A stretch of DNA of 64,000 nucleotides from Peteryoungia wuzhouensis (GTDB lineage Bacteria; Pseudomonadota; Alphaproteobacteria; Rhizobiales; Rhizobiaceae), in assembly GCF_003205195.1 (NCBI RefSeq), contig NZ_QJRY01000005.1, forward strand, positions 62,001 to 126,000. The letters are read 5' to 3'. Position numbers and translations under genes: made by a program. The notes under the pieces are model-generated. The model was not told the DNA's origin, did not search any database, and was given only the letters and a program-made list of their open reading frames with translations. Positions 45,505 through 54,780 of the stretch are shown in pieces (the stretch's first letter is position 1; every line of letters starts with the position of its first letter).

Positions 45505-47697
45505 TCAGGCCCTCATCCTTTCTGGGACAATGTTGCCGTCGGAAGGTGAGGTCAAACGGAAGCCAAGAAGCAGGCTCTGAAGGGTGGCACTTTCGCTGGC
45601 CAAGGCTGCGCCAGCAGCGTTCATCTCTTCCACCATGGCCGCGTTCTGTTGTGTCGATTGATCCAGATGGTTCACCGCGACATTGACCTGCGAAAGACCG
45701 ACTGCCTGTTCCTGGGCTGCAATGGCGATGGCATCCACGTGGCTTGCGGCTTCCTGCACGAGCTCGTCGATTTCGGCCAGTCCGGTACCGGTCTCGGAGA
45801 CCAGTTCGACGCCCTGGCGAACAGCCAGTTCAGAATTACCGATCAGTCCTGAGATTTCCCGGGCTGCCTGTGCCGAACGTTGTGCCAGCTCCCGGACTTC
45901 CTGCGCAACCACGGCAAACCCTTTGCCGGCCTCGCCGGCGCGGGCTGCCTCGACGCCCGCATTGAGAGCGAGCAGGTTTGTCTGGAAGGCAATCTGGTCG
46001 ATCACATCGATAATTTGGCTGATCTGGCTCGATGCCTGCTCGATCTTGTCCATCGCTGCCACGGCGTTTCGCACCACTTCACCGGATCGGTTTGCCCTTT
46101 CGCGTGCGCTCTTTGTTACGCTGCGGGCCAAATCTGAGCGTCTAGACGTGGCCGTCACATTGGCTGTGATCTGTTCGAGTGCCGCGGCCGTCTCTTCAAG
46201 CGAGGCGGCCTGCTGCTCGGTGCGCCTCGACAGGTCATCCGATGCTGAAGAAACTTCGGATGCTCCGCCGGTGACGGTCTTGACCGATTGGCCAACACCA
46301 ACCAACGCTCGCCGCAACTGCACCACCGAGCGATTGAAGTCATGGCGAAGGTCTTCGAACTGCGGTGCGAAGGCTTCGTTCACCTCGCAAAGAAGGTCGC
46401 CAGCAGCAAGTTTCCTCAAGGCCTGGGCCAGCGTTCCCGTCGCCTTGTTCACACGCGCTTCGGCCTCTGCCTCTGCTGCGATTTGCATGTCAACTCGGTC
46501 CCGTTCGGCCTGTTCGCGCGCACGCTCTGCCTCAAGCTCCAGTTCGCGATTGCGGATGGCGGCAAGTCTAAAGACTTCCACCGCTTTGACCATGTCTCCG
46601 ACTTCGTCCTTACGGTCGGCAGATTGCCCGGTAGGTTCGAGGTAACCCTCCGCCAATCTGCGCATTGAATTGACGAGTGCCTTCAGAGGACGGCTGATGG
46701 TTCCTGCCAGGAACATCGACAAGGTAAAGACCAGAATGGCCCCGACGATGCAAAGGATCAAAACCGTTCCAAGGCGAGTGAATGCGGCTGCGGCGATGGC
46801 GCGTGCCTCGCTGGCGAGACGTTCGAGGCTTGCCGTTTCCAGAGCCTTCATTGCGTCAATGCGCTGACTGGCGGCTGTAAACCAGCGATCAGCACTCAAA
46901 TCACTGACCGCTGTTGAACCAATCCCAATCAAGGTCGACCGCGTGGCTTCGATCTCCTGCGACGCTGGAATGGATAGCTGCGAAGCGTAGGCGGATTGCC
47001 ATTCCTTCTGTTGCAGGGCGAGGAAATTATCGATCAACGCATTCTGCGCGCCGGCCATGCGGGCAAAGGGAGCGATACGCTCGGGGTCAATGTTGCCTGA
47101 GGTGATGAAGGCGTTGCCGGTTGCGCGTTCCTGGCCTGCGATCTCCTTTGCCTGCATGAGCAGGTTATAGCCGATCATTTCGGCCGCGATCCTCGACCCG
47201 ACACCCTGGAGGGACAGTTCCGAGGCGAGGCCCGAGAGCTCACCGATCAGGCCGCTATAGAAGTCGAAGGACTGTTTTCCGGTGAAGGACAGATTGTCTA
47301 TAGATCGTCTGGTGTCGGCGAGGCTTTTCAATGTGTCCTGTACGAAGCTCCAGCGACGGTTAAGCTCCGCGTTTTCGAATTCCGCCAAGGCATCAGAGAG
47401 ATCTGGCAATTTTGCCAGAGCCGCATCCGTCGACTGACGCGCCGTCACAAGCGGTTGCTTGTCCGTGCTGCCCTTTGATCCGATGTATCCAGCGCTGTGT
47501 CCCCGCTCTCCTTGAAGGACGTGGATCAGCTCGCCCATCGCCGCGATGTTCTCGCTCACTTTGACGACGGTCTGCATCTGCCGGTAGGAACCCCACGAGC
47601 TTAGAAACTCCATCGAGGCAAGGGTGAGTGCTGCAACCAGGGGGATCATGATCGCTAGCCAGAGGCGTTTGCTGATCGAAAAGTCGGTGATGCGCAT
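45505..47697 (-). CDS. Methyl-accepting chemotaxis protein with NIT (nitrate/nitrite-sensing) domain
   Basis: A transmembrane chemoreceptor of about 730 residues. TM1 ([20 protein letters not shown]) leads into a periplasmic NIT-type all-helical domain ([20 protein letters not shown], then [11 protein letters not shown]). TM2 lies near residue 310 ([20 protein letters not shown]), then HAMP, a second linker and the kinase-control tip ([20 protein letters not shown]). NIT domains respond to nitrate or nitrite, matching the neighbourhood. The ATG at 47697 is preferred; one lies at 47727 as well. No CheB/CheR docking pentapeptide is obvious at the C-terminus. Confidence 0.88.
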   Translation of the reverse strand: MRITDFSISKRLWLAIMIPLVAALTLASMEFLSSWGSYRQMQTVVKVSENIAAMGELIHVLQGERGHSAGYIGSKGSTDKQPLVTARQSTDAALAKLPDLSDALAEFENAELNRRWSFVQDTLKSLADTRRSIDNLSFTGKQSFDFYSGLIGELSGLASELSLQGVGSRIAAEMIGYNLLMQAKEIAGQERATGNAFITSGNIDPERIAPFARMAGAQNALIDNFLALQQKEWQSAYASQLSIPASQEIEATRSTLIGIGSTAVSDLSADRWFTAASQRIDAMKALETASLERLASEARAIAAAAFTRLGTVLILCIVGAILVFTLSMFLAGTISRPLKALVNSMRRLAEGYLEPTGQSADRKDEVGDMVKAVEVFRLAAIRNRELELEAERAREQAERDRVDMQIAAEAEAEARVNKATGTLAQALRKLAAGDLLCEVNEAFAPQFEDLRHDFNRSVVQLRRALVGVGQSVKTVTGGASEVSSASDDLSRRTEQQAASLEETAAALEQITANVTATSRRSDLARSVTKSARERANRSGEVVRNAVAAMDKIEQASSQISQIIDVIDQIAFQTNLLALNAGVEAARAGEAGKGFAVVAQEVRELAQRSAQAAREISGLIGNSELAVRQGVELVSETGTGLAEIDELVQEAASHVDAIAIAAQEQAVGLSQVNVAVNHLDQSTQQNAAMVEEMNAAGAALASESATLQSLLLGFRLTSPSDGNIVPERMRA

Positions 47698-47954
47698 CTT
47701 ACAGGTTGTCCTGAGCTGGGGCATCATGCCGAATATCGTAACATCATGATACGATGTGATTTTAGCGAGAATTGAGGTGATGAGGTAAAAACCCGCCTAA
47801 CGCATTCTGGCTCGGTTTGACGAATGCCAAGCGTCGAACAAATAAACCTCAGCGTGCGTCAATCCAACGCAGGTTTGATGGGGATTTGAAGCGCGAACTG
47901 CACATTTACGCGCAAACTCCAGGCGCAATTGAGCGGATGGCATGGAGGGGCCGA

Positions 47955-48164
47955 TCATCGTCTGTCGCCTGTGTATCGAGGATCAAGTGACAGCAGCCGG
48001 TCCATGAGATAGGCGACCGTCTCGGGTCCGGCGCAGCCACTGATCACGCATTCATGCATGTCGCAGACGGTGTCACAGACACGCTCACGCCGCGATCTAA
48101 AGACGACCGGAGGAACAAACCTGTCGCGGTCTATGCCTCGGTCCGGCTTCTGGCTCTTCAACAT
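47955..48164 (-). CDS. Small cysteine-containing protein downstream of ric/dnrN
   Basis: A 69-residue unknown. It has a basic N-terminus and a central VCDTVCDMHECVISGCAGPE with four closely spaced cysteines, suggesting metal or Fe-S binding or a redox role. The ATG at 48164 has AGGAA just upstream, and the gene starts 26 bp after the ric stop on the same strand, so they are probably co-transcribed. No family was recognised. Confidence 0.55.
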   Translation of the reverse strand: MLKSQKPDRGIDRDRFVPPVVFRSRRERVCDTVCDMHECVISGCAGPETVAYLMDRLLSLDPRYTGDRR

Positions 48165-48190
48165 GATTCCTCATCTTCAATAGATTTGTT

Positions 48191-48853
48191 TTAGAGGGTC
48201 CCGCCGGTAAAGCGTGGAAAGAGGACTTCATTTTCCAGATGCATGTGCTGGACCAGATCGTCGGCGAATTTCTTCGCCCCTGCGTAAAGCGCATGCCATG
48301 AATTGCATGCGCCGTCCGGCAGATGAAATCCGCCTGTCACGTGCTCGAGTTCTGCCAGATGCCCGGCCTCTACGTCATGTTCGTGGCGCATCTGTTCGAT
48401 GGGTCTCGTCAGAGCTTGATGGTCGCCGCGTTCCATGAGCGGGAAGAGCATGAGCTCCTCGCGATGCATGTGGCTGTGTAGGTCGCTCTGGATGCGCTCG
48501 AGCAGATTTGCCAGGCCGATCGGTGCATCGGGGTGGTCGCCATGCACCCGCTCGACCTTTGCCGCAAGCGGGATCAGCGAGATGAGTTCTGCGCGGTGGG
48601 TGTCGTGGTAGCGTGTTCTGAGGTGCTTGATCAGATCGGCAGTTCCATCCGGTGCTTCTGTCGAGGCGGCGTCGACAAGGCCCTGCAATTCGTCCACCAG
48701 GGTTTCCGGCGAGAGTCCTGCGGCTTCAGCCGCAACCTCGATGCTATCTGAGCCACCGCAGCAGAAACTGATGGCGTGACGGCGGAAAAGTGCGGCTGCA
48801 CCGGGGAGGGAGGTCGCGATCTTTCCGACCGTCTGGCTTGCGTCAAGTTCCAT
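48191..48853 (-). CDS. dnrN: Iron-sulfur cluster repair di-iron protein Ric (ScdA/YtfE/DnrN)
   Basis: A 220-residue hemerythrin-like protein that repairs Fe-S clusters damaged by NO or peroxide. The N-terminal ScdA domain has SLPGAAALFRRHAISFCCGG with the conserved Cys pair. The di-iron domain has conserved His/Glu ligands (RYHDTHRAELISLIPLAAKV; HSHMHREELMLFPLM; MRHEHDVEAGHLAELEHVT; HMHLENEVLFPRF). The ATG at 48853 is chosen because AAGGTGA lies 5 bases upstream; a GTG at 48862 is in frame. A perfect NnrR/FNR-type palindrome lies 76-89 bp upstream. Confidence 0.93.
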   Translation of the reverse strand: MELDASQTVGKIATSLPGAAALFRRHAISFCCGGSDSIEVAAEAAGLSPETLVDELQGLVDAASTEAPDGTADLIKHLRTRYHDTHRAELISLIPLAAKVERVHGDHPDAPIGLANLLERIQSDLHSHMHREELMLFPLMERGDHQALTRPIEQMRHEHDVEAGHLAELEHVTGGFHLPDGACNSWHALYAGAKKFADDLVQHMHLENEVLFPRFTGGTL

Positions 48854-48928
48854 CGAGTTCACCTTGCTTTGCGCTTCAATGCGTTATCGCTGTGGTGCCG
48901 ACTATGGTGAGGAATGCAGATCCGGTCG

Positions 48929-48942
48929 TTGCGCTTTCGCAA
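48929..48942. promoter_or_regulatory. FNR/NnrR-type box upstream of dnrN
   Basis: TTGCGCTTTCGCAA is a perfect palindrome of the form TTGCG-N4-CGCAA, the CRP/FNR-family site preferred by NnrR-type NO regulators in rhizobia and close to the FixK/FNR consensus. It lies 76 bp before the dnrN start, consistent with activation. The regulator gene is not in the window. Confidence 0.75.
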
Positions 48943-48970
48943 ACAAGATGTGCTCGCACTCCCTCGCGCG

Positions 48971-49888
48971 TTATGGCGCATGGGCATTGTTTTTCGCCCG
49001 CGATACCCAGCCAGCTCCCTCTCGCCCGTGATGAAAGCCGTTGGAGAACTTGGCTTTGGGATAAGTATGCCCGATCAGTTCGATGGCCTCTTGGGGTTCC
49101 ATGCTGCCCGACAGCGTTTCCTGGAAGATGGCGGCGATGCGCGCCATGTCGCAGTCCTGTGGTGAGAGACGGAAGGCATTGACCCCGGCCTCTTGCAAGT
49201 CCTTCAGTTCGCTGAGCAGGAGTTGGCACGTATGCGACATTGTCTGCACGCCATTGAGCACCAGGAATGACTGGCGATCGAGTGTCCTGATTGACAGGCC
49301 GTCCGGCTCCTCGCCACAGACGAACTGGCAGTTGTCCTTGATCCTGCCCTTGGAACGGGCATGGGCGCAGCGGGCCGATATGGCAAGCGGCATGCGACCG
49401 AATACCATCACTTCGAGAGCCACATCCGGCGCGTCGGCGGCGATCCTGGCGATCGAGCTAAAGGGAAGTTCCGGCGGAAGACAGATACGGTCTGCCCCGC
49501 GCTGTGCCAGCAAGCGCGCGGTTGGGCCATTATAGACATTGACCAAGGGGCCGACGAGGTGTTGGCGGCCCTTGATCAGGCCGATGGCGGAGAGGTCGTT
49601 TACCTCGATGGGGTAGTCCGACGTCTCGATCAGCTCATTCACGATCCGACTTTCTCGCTCCAAGGTGATTAGCGCCAGCGAGGAAAAGGCCACCGATTTT
49701 CCCGCCCGTTCCAGGCGCTCCACCACGTCTGCCAAGTATGGCTCGATGAAATGCTGCCGTTTGGAGCAGACAGTCTCGCCGAGGATAATGTGATCCACGG
49801 GCGCTTCGTCTGCGATCTGATAATAGAAATCCCGCCATTTCGGGCCGTCCCAGAGATAGTATACAGGGCCCAGTGTCAGTTCAGTCAT
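48971..49888 (-). CDS. ubiV: UbiV: U32-family protein for O2-independent ubiquinone hydroxylation
   Basis: A 305-residue U32 peptidase-like [4Fe-4S] protein. It works with UbiU to hydroxylate ubiquinone precursors without oxygen. The start LGPVYYLWDGPKWRDFYYQI and the CSKRQHFIEPYLADVVERLE stretch are family features. Candidate cluster cysteines lie in LGETVCSKRQ and in ISARCAHARSKGRIKDNCQF with a further Cys (VCGEE). It is third in the ubiT-ubiU-ubiV operon, starting 2 bases after the ubiU stop. Confidence 0.9.
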   Translation of the reverse strand: MTELTLGPVYYLWDGPKWRDFYYQIADEAPVDHIILGETVCSKRQHFIEPYLADVVERLERAGKSVAFSSLALITLERESRIVNELIETSDYPIEVNDLSAIGLIKGRQHLVGPLVNVYNGPTARLLAQRGADRICLPPELPFSSIARIAADAPDVALEVMVFGRMPLAISARCAHARSKGRIKDNCQFVCGEEPDGLSIRTLDRQSFLVLNGVQTMSHTCQLLLSELKDLQEAGVNAFRLSPQDCDMARIAAIFQETLSGSMEPQEAIELIGHTYPKAKFSNGFHHGREGAGWVSRAKNNAHAP

Positions 49889-49890
49889 GC

Positions 49891-50871
49891 TTATCTCCAG
49901 CGCTTCTCATAGGCGCCGACCGTGGTCTTCTGCCCTTCGCTCAGCGCCCTCAGCCGGGTCAACAATGGGCCACGTCCCGAGGGGGCGGTTGCGAGCACTT
50001 GGCGCAGCGTTGACACGACTTCGGCCACATAGGCTTTGCCGCGCTGGCGTCCTTCGATTTTCAAGGCGGAGACGCCGGCATCCTTCAAGGCTTCGATTTC
50101 GCCCATGACATCGAGGGACACGGGGTCTTCGAAGGCGTAGCCACGCGCATCGCCGATGTCGAAGCGTCCCTTGCACAGTGTGGGATAGCCGGCGGCCTCC
50201 CCATGGCTGAACCGGTTGATCGTATAAGTGCCGAGCTCCGACACCATGTCGGAGCCGTCCTGTCGGTACCGCACATGGCTCGCCGGGGAGCAGACGCCGT
50301 TCATATTAGGCGATTTGCCGGTGGCGTAGGAGGAGAGCGAGCAGCGTCCCTCGGCCATGACGCAAAGCCCGCCGAAAACAAAGACCTCGATCTCGCATTT
50401 GACCTTGCGACCAATGCGGGCAATGTCGCCGATCGTCAGCGTTCTCGGCAAGACGACCCGTTTTGCGTCGAAGGCTTCGACGAGAAAATTGATGGCTTCG
50501 GGATTGGAAGCAGACGCCTGAACCGAGACATGCAAGCGCTGCTCTGGATAGTGTTCCCGGACATGGGCCATGAGGCCGAAATCGGCCAGGATCAGCGCAT
50601 CGGCACCGAGCCTTACCGCGTCGGCCGCTGCGCTATACCAGATCTCTTCGTCGCCAGCCCGCATGAAGGTGTTGAGGGCGACAAATGTCATGCAGCCTTT
50701 CTTACGGGCATAGATAATTGCGTCGTCCAGTTCGTCCCGGCTGAAATTGAGGCCGGGAAAATTGCGGGCATTGGTCTCGTCGCGGAAGCCGCAATAGACC
50801 GCATCAGCGCCTGCATCGACGGCTTCACGAAAGGCGGCTGGCGTTCCCGCCGGACAGATCAGTTCCATCAC
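49891..50871 (-). CDS. ubiU: UbiU: U32-family protein for O2-independent ubiquinone hydroxylation
   Basis: A 326-residue partner of UbiV. It starts ELICPAGTPAAFREAVDAGA and has LILADFGLMAHVREHYPEQR. The cluster-binding cysteines lie in VFGGLCVMAEGRCSLSSYAT and NGVCSPASHVRY. The C-terminal SALKIEGRQRGKAYVAEVVS is typical. Its start overlaps the ubiT end by four bases. Together UbiU and UbiV form a heterodimer that supplies ubiquinone under low oxygen, when the flavin hydroxylases cannot work. Confidence 0.92.
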   Translation of the reverse strand: MMELICPAGTPAAFREAVDAGADAVYCGFRDETNARNFPGLNFSRDELDDAIIYARKKGCMTFVALNTFMRAGDEEIWYSAAADAVRLGADALILADFGLMAHVREHYPEQRLHVSVQASASNPEAINFLVEAFDAKRVVLPRTLTIGDIARIGRKVKCEIEVFVFGGLCVMAEGRCSLSSYATGKSPNMNGVCSPASHVRYRQDGSDMVSELGTYTINRFSHGEAAGYPTLCKGRFDIGDARGYAFEDPVSLDVMGEIEALKDAGVSALKIEGRQRGKAYVAEVVSTLRQVLATAPSGRGPLLTRLRALSEGQKTTVGAYEKRWR

Positions 50872-51371
50872 TGGATCCCCTTGAGCGACCGGCTTCGGAT
50901 TTCCACGGCCAGCCTGTGAACGATGGGCGCGGCCGGTCCCCCGATCCGCGCGAGATCACGCGGAAGGTCGATATCGCAGTCATCGAGTGCGTTTCTCATC
51001 GCAAGCATGGCCTCCATGTCCCCGATCACCTTCAGGTCGCGGGAAAAGAACAGCGCATCGGCATCGCAGCGCCCCTCAAGGAGCGCCAGCAGCATGACCA
51101 GCGGGGCCTCGACACCTGCATCCGCCGTGAAGGTCTCGTCTTTGCGCACCACCTTGAGACGAGGCAGGTCGGGCTCGATCAGGAAGACGAGGGGCAGATC
51201 AGTCGGGGCAAACGAAAAGCGGCAGCTTTTGTATGTGCCAAGGCGCTCGAACATATCGCCATGAGCTAGGAGCAGGAGCTTGAAGAGGCGACTTGCCACG
51301 AGCTCAATTGATACGAGCGGCATGAGCGGCACGGCTTTCAGCGGGAGAGCCAGAATGGATGTTATCTGCAT
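50868..51371 (-). CDS. ubiT: UbiT: SCP2-domain lipid-binding accessory factor
   Basis: A 167-residue protein with an SCP2 sterol-carrier fold at about residues 35-135 (FERLGTYKSCRFSFAPTDLP; ALLEGRCDADALFFSRDLKV; GDMEAMLAMRNALDD). UbiT is the lipid-binding factor required for anaerobic ubiquinone synthesis. The ATG at 51371 (MQITSILALPLK) is chosen; the open frame extends upstream into the regulatory region. It is the first gene of the operon and is divergent from ubiD. Confidence 0.85.
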   Translation of the reverse strand: MQITSILALPLKAVPLMPLVSIELVASRLFKLLLLAHGDMFERLGTYKSCRFSFAPTDLPLVFLIEPDLPRLKVVRKDETFTADAGVEAPLVMLLALLEGRCDADALFFSRDLKVIGDMEAMLAMRNALDDCDIDLPRDLARIGGPAAPIVHRLAVEIRSRSLKGIQ

Positions 51372-51389
51372 TGCGCCAATTTGAGTGGT

Positions 51390-51444
51390 TTGAACCGGCG
51401 CAAACCTATGGGAACGGCCGACAATCCAGATTGCTCCAGCGCAA
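51390..51444. promoter_or_regulatory. Two FNR/NnrR-type boxes between ubiT and ubiD
   Basis: Box 1, TTGAACCGGCGCAA (51390-51403), and box 2, TTGCTCCAGCGCAA (51431-51444), each keep one perfect CGCAA arm. Their centres are 41 bp apart. If each acts at -41.5, box 2 would place a ubiT start of transcription near 51396 and box 1 a ubiD start near 51438, fitting the ATGs at 51371 and 51480. Function is inferred from motif and spacing. Confidence 0.6.
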
Positions 51445-51479
51445 AGACGCAACCGAATTCACAGGTCATAGCGGTCCGC

Positions 51480-53003
51480 ATGACACAGAACGCACCGCCT
51501 CGTCGCTACGACGGTCTTCAAGCTTTCATGACCGAACTGGAAAGGCAGGGACGGCTTCTCCGCGTCGCGCAGCCGGTGAGCCTTGTCCATGAGGTAACCG
51601 AAATCCACAGGCGCGTCCTGGCAGAGGGAGGCCCGGCCTTGCTCTTTGAGCGCCCGGTCCGGTCGGACGGTGCAGTGTCAGAGATACCGCTGCTTGCCAA
51701 TCTGTTCGGCACGCGCGAGCGGATCGAACTTGGCTATGGCATCCCTGTCGGCAAGATCGGCGATCTCGCGGACCTTCTGGCCGAATTGCGCGAACCGAGG
51801 CCGCCGGCGTCGCTCCGGGATGCCCTGAAGAAACTGCCTGTGCTTCGCTCCGCCATGGCGCTGGGATGCCGCAGGGTCTCTCACGCCGAATGCCAGGATA
51901 TCGTGTTTGAAGACGAGGCCGTTGATCTCAACCGACTGCCGATCCAGTGGTGCTGGCCCGGCGAACCGGCACCGCTGATCACCTGGGGGCTTGTCGTCAC
52001 CGCATCGCCCTCCGACCCCAGGGATGTCAATGTCGGCGTCTACCGGCTGCAAGCGCTGGATCGCAAGCGATTGATCACGCGCTGGCTTGCCCATCGTGGT
52101 GCTGCAAAACACTTCCGGCAGTGGCAGGCGGTGGGGCAGGATATGCCCATTGCGGTCGTGATCGGCGCTGATCCACAAACAATCCTCTCCGCCGTCATGC
52201 CGCTGCCGGAGACAATGAGCGAGCTTTCGTTCGCCGGTGTGCTCAGAGGAAAGCGCGCCCATGTGGTGCGGGCGCTCACCCAGCCCCTTGATATTCCAGC
52301 CACTGCAGAAATCGTTCTGGAGGGGACCGTTTCGATCGCGGACACCGCACTTGAGGGTCCCTATGGCGACCACACGGGCTACTACAATTCCGTCGAGCCG
52401 TTTCCCGTCATGACCTTGAGGGCGATGACGATGCGGCAGGATCCTGTTTACCTCTCGACCTTCACCGGCCGTCCACCAGACGAGCCTTCGGTGCTTGGAG
52501 AAGCGATGAATGCCCTCTTCCTTCCCATCGTCAAGCGCCAGTTTCCCGAGATCATTGATCTCTATCTGCCTCCAGAAGCCTGCTCCTACCGGGCGATCGT
52601 CGTCTCGATCGACAAGCGCTATCCAGGGCAAGCGCGTCGGATCATGCTCGGGCTTTGGTCGATGCTGCCGCAATTCAGCTATACCAAGCTCATCATCGTG
52701 GTCGATGCCGATGTTGACGTCAGAAACTGGAGCGATGTCATCTGGGCGCTTTCCACGCGGTTCGACGCCTCCCGCGATCTGGTGGTGGTGGATAACACAC
52801 CCATCGACTACCTCGATTTTGCCTCTCCCAAGCCTGGGCTCGGTGGAAAGCTCGGTCTCGATGCCACCAACAAGCTTGGCGCAGAAACCGATCGGGAATG
52901 GGGCCGCGTGCTGCAAATGACGCCGGAGGTCTCGGCGCGCGTTGATGCGATCTGGCGCGAACTTGGACTTGGATCCCTCAAGACAAGGGAAGGTGAGCCA
53001 TGA
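51480..53003 (+). CDS. ubiD: UbiD-family prenyl-FMN-dependent decarboxylase
   Basis: A 507-residue decarboxylase using prenylated FMN from UbiX. Features are the N-terminal DGLQAFMTELERQGRLLRV, the central NVGVYRLQALDRKRLITRW, the catalytic-loop EGTVSIADTALEGPYGDHTG with the E-x(n)-EGPYGDHTGYY block, and the late DASRDLVVVDNTPIDYLDFA. In this setting, beside UbiTUV, it probably removes the carboxyl group of the polyprenyl-hydroxybenzoate precursor. The ATG at 51480 begins the conserved part; in-frame starts upstream (51408) would cover a regulatory box. Confidence 0.9.
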   Translation: MTQNAPPRRYDGLQAFMTELERQGRLLRVAQPVSLVHEVTEIHRRVLAEGGPALLFERPVRSDGAVSEIPLLANLFGTRERIELGYGIPVGKIGDLADLLAELREPRPPASLRDALKKLPVLRSAMALGCRRVSHAECQDIVFEDEAVDLNRLPIQWCWPGEPAPLITWGLVVTASPSDPRDVNVGVYRLQALDRKRLITRWLAHRGAAKHFRQWQAVGQDMPIAVVIGADPQTILSAVMPLPETMSELSFAGVLRGKRAHVVRALTQPLDIPATAEIVLEGTVSIADTALEGPYGDHTGYYNSVEPFPVMTLRAMTMRQDPVYLSTFTGRPPDEPSVLGEAMNALFLPIVKRQFPEIIDLYLPPEACSYRAIVVSIDKRYPGQARRIMLGLWSMLPQFSYTKLIIVVDADVDVRNWSDVIWALSTRFDASRDLVVVDNTPIDYLDFASPKPGLGGKLGLDATNKLGAETDREWGRVLQMTPEVSARVDAIWRELGLGSLKTREGEP

Positions 53004-53569
53004 TGAGGCGTGTCATTCTCGGCATGTCCGGTGCTTCGGGGGCGGCGATCGGTCTTCAGGTCGGCCGGCTCCTGGCGGCCATGGATGATGTTGAACTGCA
53101 TCTCGTCGTCACGTCAGCAGCGCGCCGGACAATCGCATATGAGGCGGGCAACGAGGCGCTGGGGCGGCTAATCGGGCTCGCCGCTCATTTCCATGCGGAA
53201 AGCGATATCGGTGCATCGATTGCCAGCGGATCGTTCCGCACGGCCGGTATGATCGTCGCCCCTTGTTCGATGCGGTCTCTTGCAGCGATCTCGACCGGGA
53301 TCACAGACAATCTTCTCATTCGCGCCGCCGATGTGCAGCTCAAAGAGCGTCGCAGGCTGGTTCTCCTTGCCCGCGAAACGCCGCTTCACCTCGGGCACCT
53401 GCGCAACATGGTGGCGGTGACCGAGATGGGGGCCGTGGTGATGCCGCCGGTCCCCTCTTTCTACCGCAATCCAGCGAGCGTGGAGGATCTCGTCGCCCAT
53501 ATTGCGGCTCGTGCCGTGGATCTGCTCGGGTTGACGGATGCACCCTTGATACCGGAGTGGAGAGGGTGA
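53000..53569 (+). CDS. ubiX: UbiX flavin prenyltransferase
   Basis: A 189-residue flavoprotein that prenylates FMN to the cofactor used by UbiD. It has VILGMSGASGAAIGLQVGRL, the FMN/prenyl-phosphate residues in SIASGSFRTAGMIVAPCSMR, GITDNLLIRAADVQLKERRR, and LVLLARETPLHLGHLRNM. The ATG overlaps the ubiD stop by four bases, so the pair is translationally coupled. It is convergent with the nnrS gene, whose stop is 20 bp away. Confidence 0.94.
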   Translation: MMRRVILGMSGASGAAIGLQVGRLLAAMDDVELHLVVTSAARRTIAYEAGNEALGRLIGLAAHFHAESDIGASIASGSFRTAGMIVAPCSMRSLAAISTGITDNLLIRAADVQLKERRRLVLLARETPLHLGHLRNMVAVTEMGAVVMPPVPSFYRNPASVEDLVAHIAARAVDLLGLTDAPLIPEWRG

Positions 53570-53588
53570 GGGCGCTCATGGCTCCCTC

Positions 53589-54779
53589 CTATCCCTTTCG
53601 CGCTATCAACGGCATGTAGAAGACCACGTAACCCAGGAATGCCACGATCCAGGCAAGGCCTGCGATCGGCAATAGCAGCATGGTGTGCTGCGGCCAAATT
53701 GCGACCAGGATCCTCAGCAGTGCCGAGAGGATGATTGGTGCATAGATGAACCAGGTTGTTGAGTGCGGGGACGTTAAAGCCTGGCCCGTATGGCCTCTCG
53801 TGGCGCGGGTCATCACCGCCAGCGTCACGACCCCGACCCCACCTGTCGTCCAGGCATGGATGCCTGCCGAAGCGAAGCCGGAGTGGTCCAACAGCATTGA
53901 CAGGCCGGTCAGCAAAAAGCCTAAGGGAATGAAGAGATAGCCGACATGCAGGATCGTCACGAGGGGCTCCCCGAGCGTGCGCTCGGGGCACCATCTTGCC
54001 TGTCGCACGAGATGAGCAAGGCTGGCGACAAGCATCAGCAGCCCCGTGGGAAACCGGAGGCTTTCAAAACCGCCGCCGACAGCGATCCACATCGCCAGTG
54101 AAAAGCTTCCAAGGATCATGACGGCGAGATCGAAAGGGGCGAAATTCTGCGGCAGCCGCCCTGGATTGTTCGCCTTCAGCCAGTTGCCGGTAAATGCCGG
54201 AATAATGCGCCCTGCGACCAGGGAGATCAGGATGAGGATCGCAGACAGCGCCAGACGGTCGGCCATTTCGACGCGACCGTAGCGCTCGATCTCGTGATGG
54301 AAAAACATCTGAGCGGCGCTCAGGAGCGCGAGAACGGCGACTATCTTGTAGTTGCGTCGGTTCGAGGCAGTAACAAGTTCTTTCAGAACAAAGATGGCGA
54401 GCACTGGCAGGAAGGCCAGCGCAACGAGTGTCGCGCCAAGCATGCCGGTCCATTCTGAAAAACTGATCGTCAGCCGCCCGGCGATCCAGAGAAGAAACAG
54501 CGCCAGAAGCGGTATGCCCTTCAAACCGGGCCTGCCGGTCCAGTTCGGCACGGCGGTGAGAAGAAACCCTGCTATCACGGCCGGGACAAAGCCGAAGAGA
54601 AGCTCGTGCTGGTGCCAGGCAACCGGGGGCAAGAGGGTCGGAACATGCAGGAAGCCGAGGAACCACGGGACCCAGATAGCGATGGAGGCGGCGGCCAAAA
54701 GCGCGCTGCCCGGAAAGAACAGGCGGAAGCCTCCAGTTAGGAGACGCTGTGGGATGGACGGGTCTGGAAGGATGGTCAT
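53589..54779 (-). CDS. nnrS: NnrS-family heme-copper membrane protein
   Basis: A 396-residue protein with about twelve hydrophobic segments. The N-terminal RLLTGGFRLFFPGSALLAAA and WHQHELLFGFVPAVIAGFLL, with FHHEIERYG, HVGYLFIPLGFLLTG and VMTRATRGHTGQ, are the NnrS hallmarks; the conserved histidines bind heme and copper. NnrS is part of NnrR-controlled NO regulons and protects metabolism against NO. It starts one base after the stop of a second NnrS-like gene. Confidence 0.93.
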   Translation of the reverse strand: MTILPDPSIPQRLLTGGFRLFFPGSALLAAASIAIWVPWFLGFLHVPTLLPPVAWHQHELLFGFVPAVIAGFLLTAVPNWTGRPGLKGIPLLALFLLWIAGRLTISFSEWTGMLGATLVALAFLPVLAIFVLKELVTASNRRNYKIVAVLALLSAAQMFFHHEIERYGRVEMADRLALSAILILISLVAGRIIPAFTGNWLKANNPGRLPQNFAPFDLAVMILGSFSLAMWIAVGGGFESLRFPTGLLMLVASLAHLVRQARWCPERTLGEPLVTILHVGYLFIPLGFLLTGLSMLLDHSGFASAGIHAWTTGGVGVVTLAVMTRATRGHTGQALTSPHSTTWFIYAPIILSALLRILVAIWPQHTMLLLPIAGLAWIVAFLGYVVFYMPLIARKG

Positions 54780-54780
54780 G

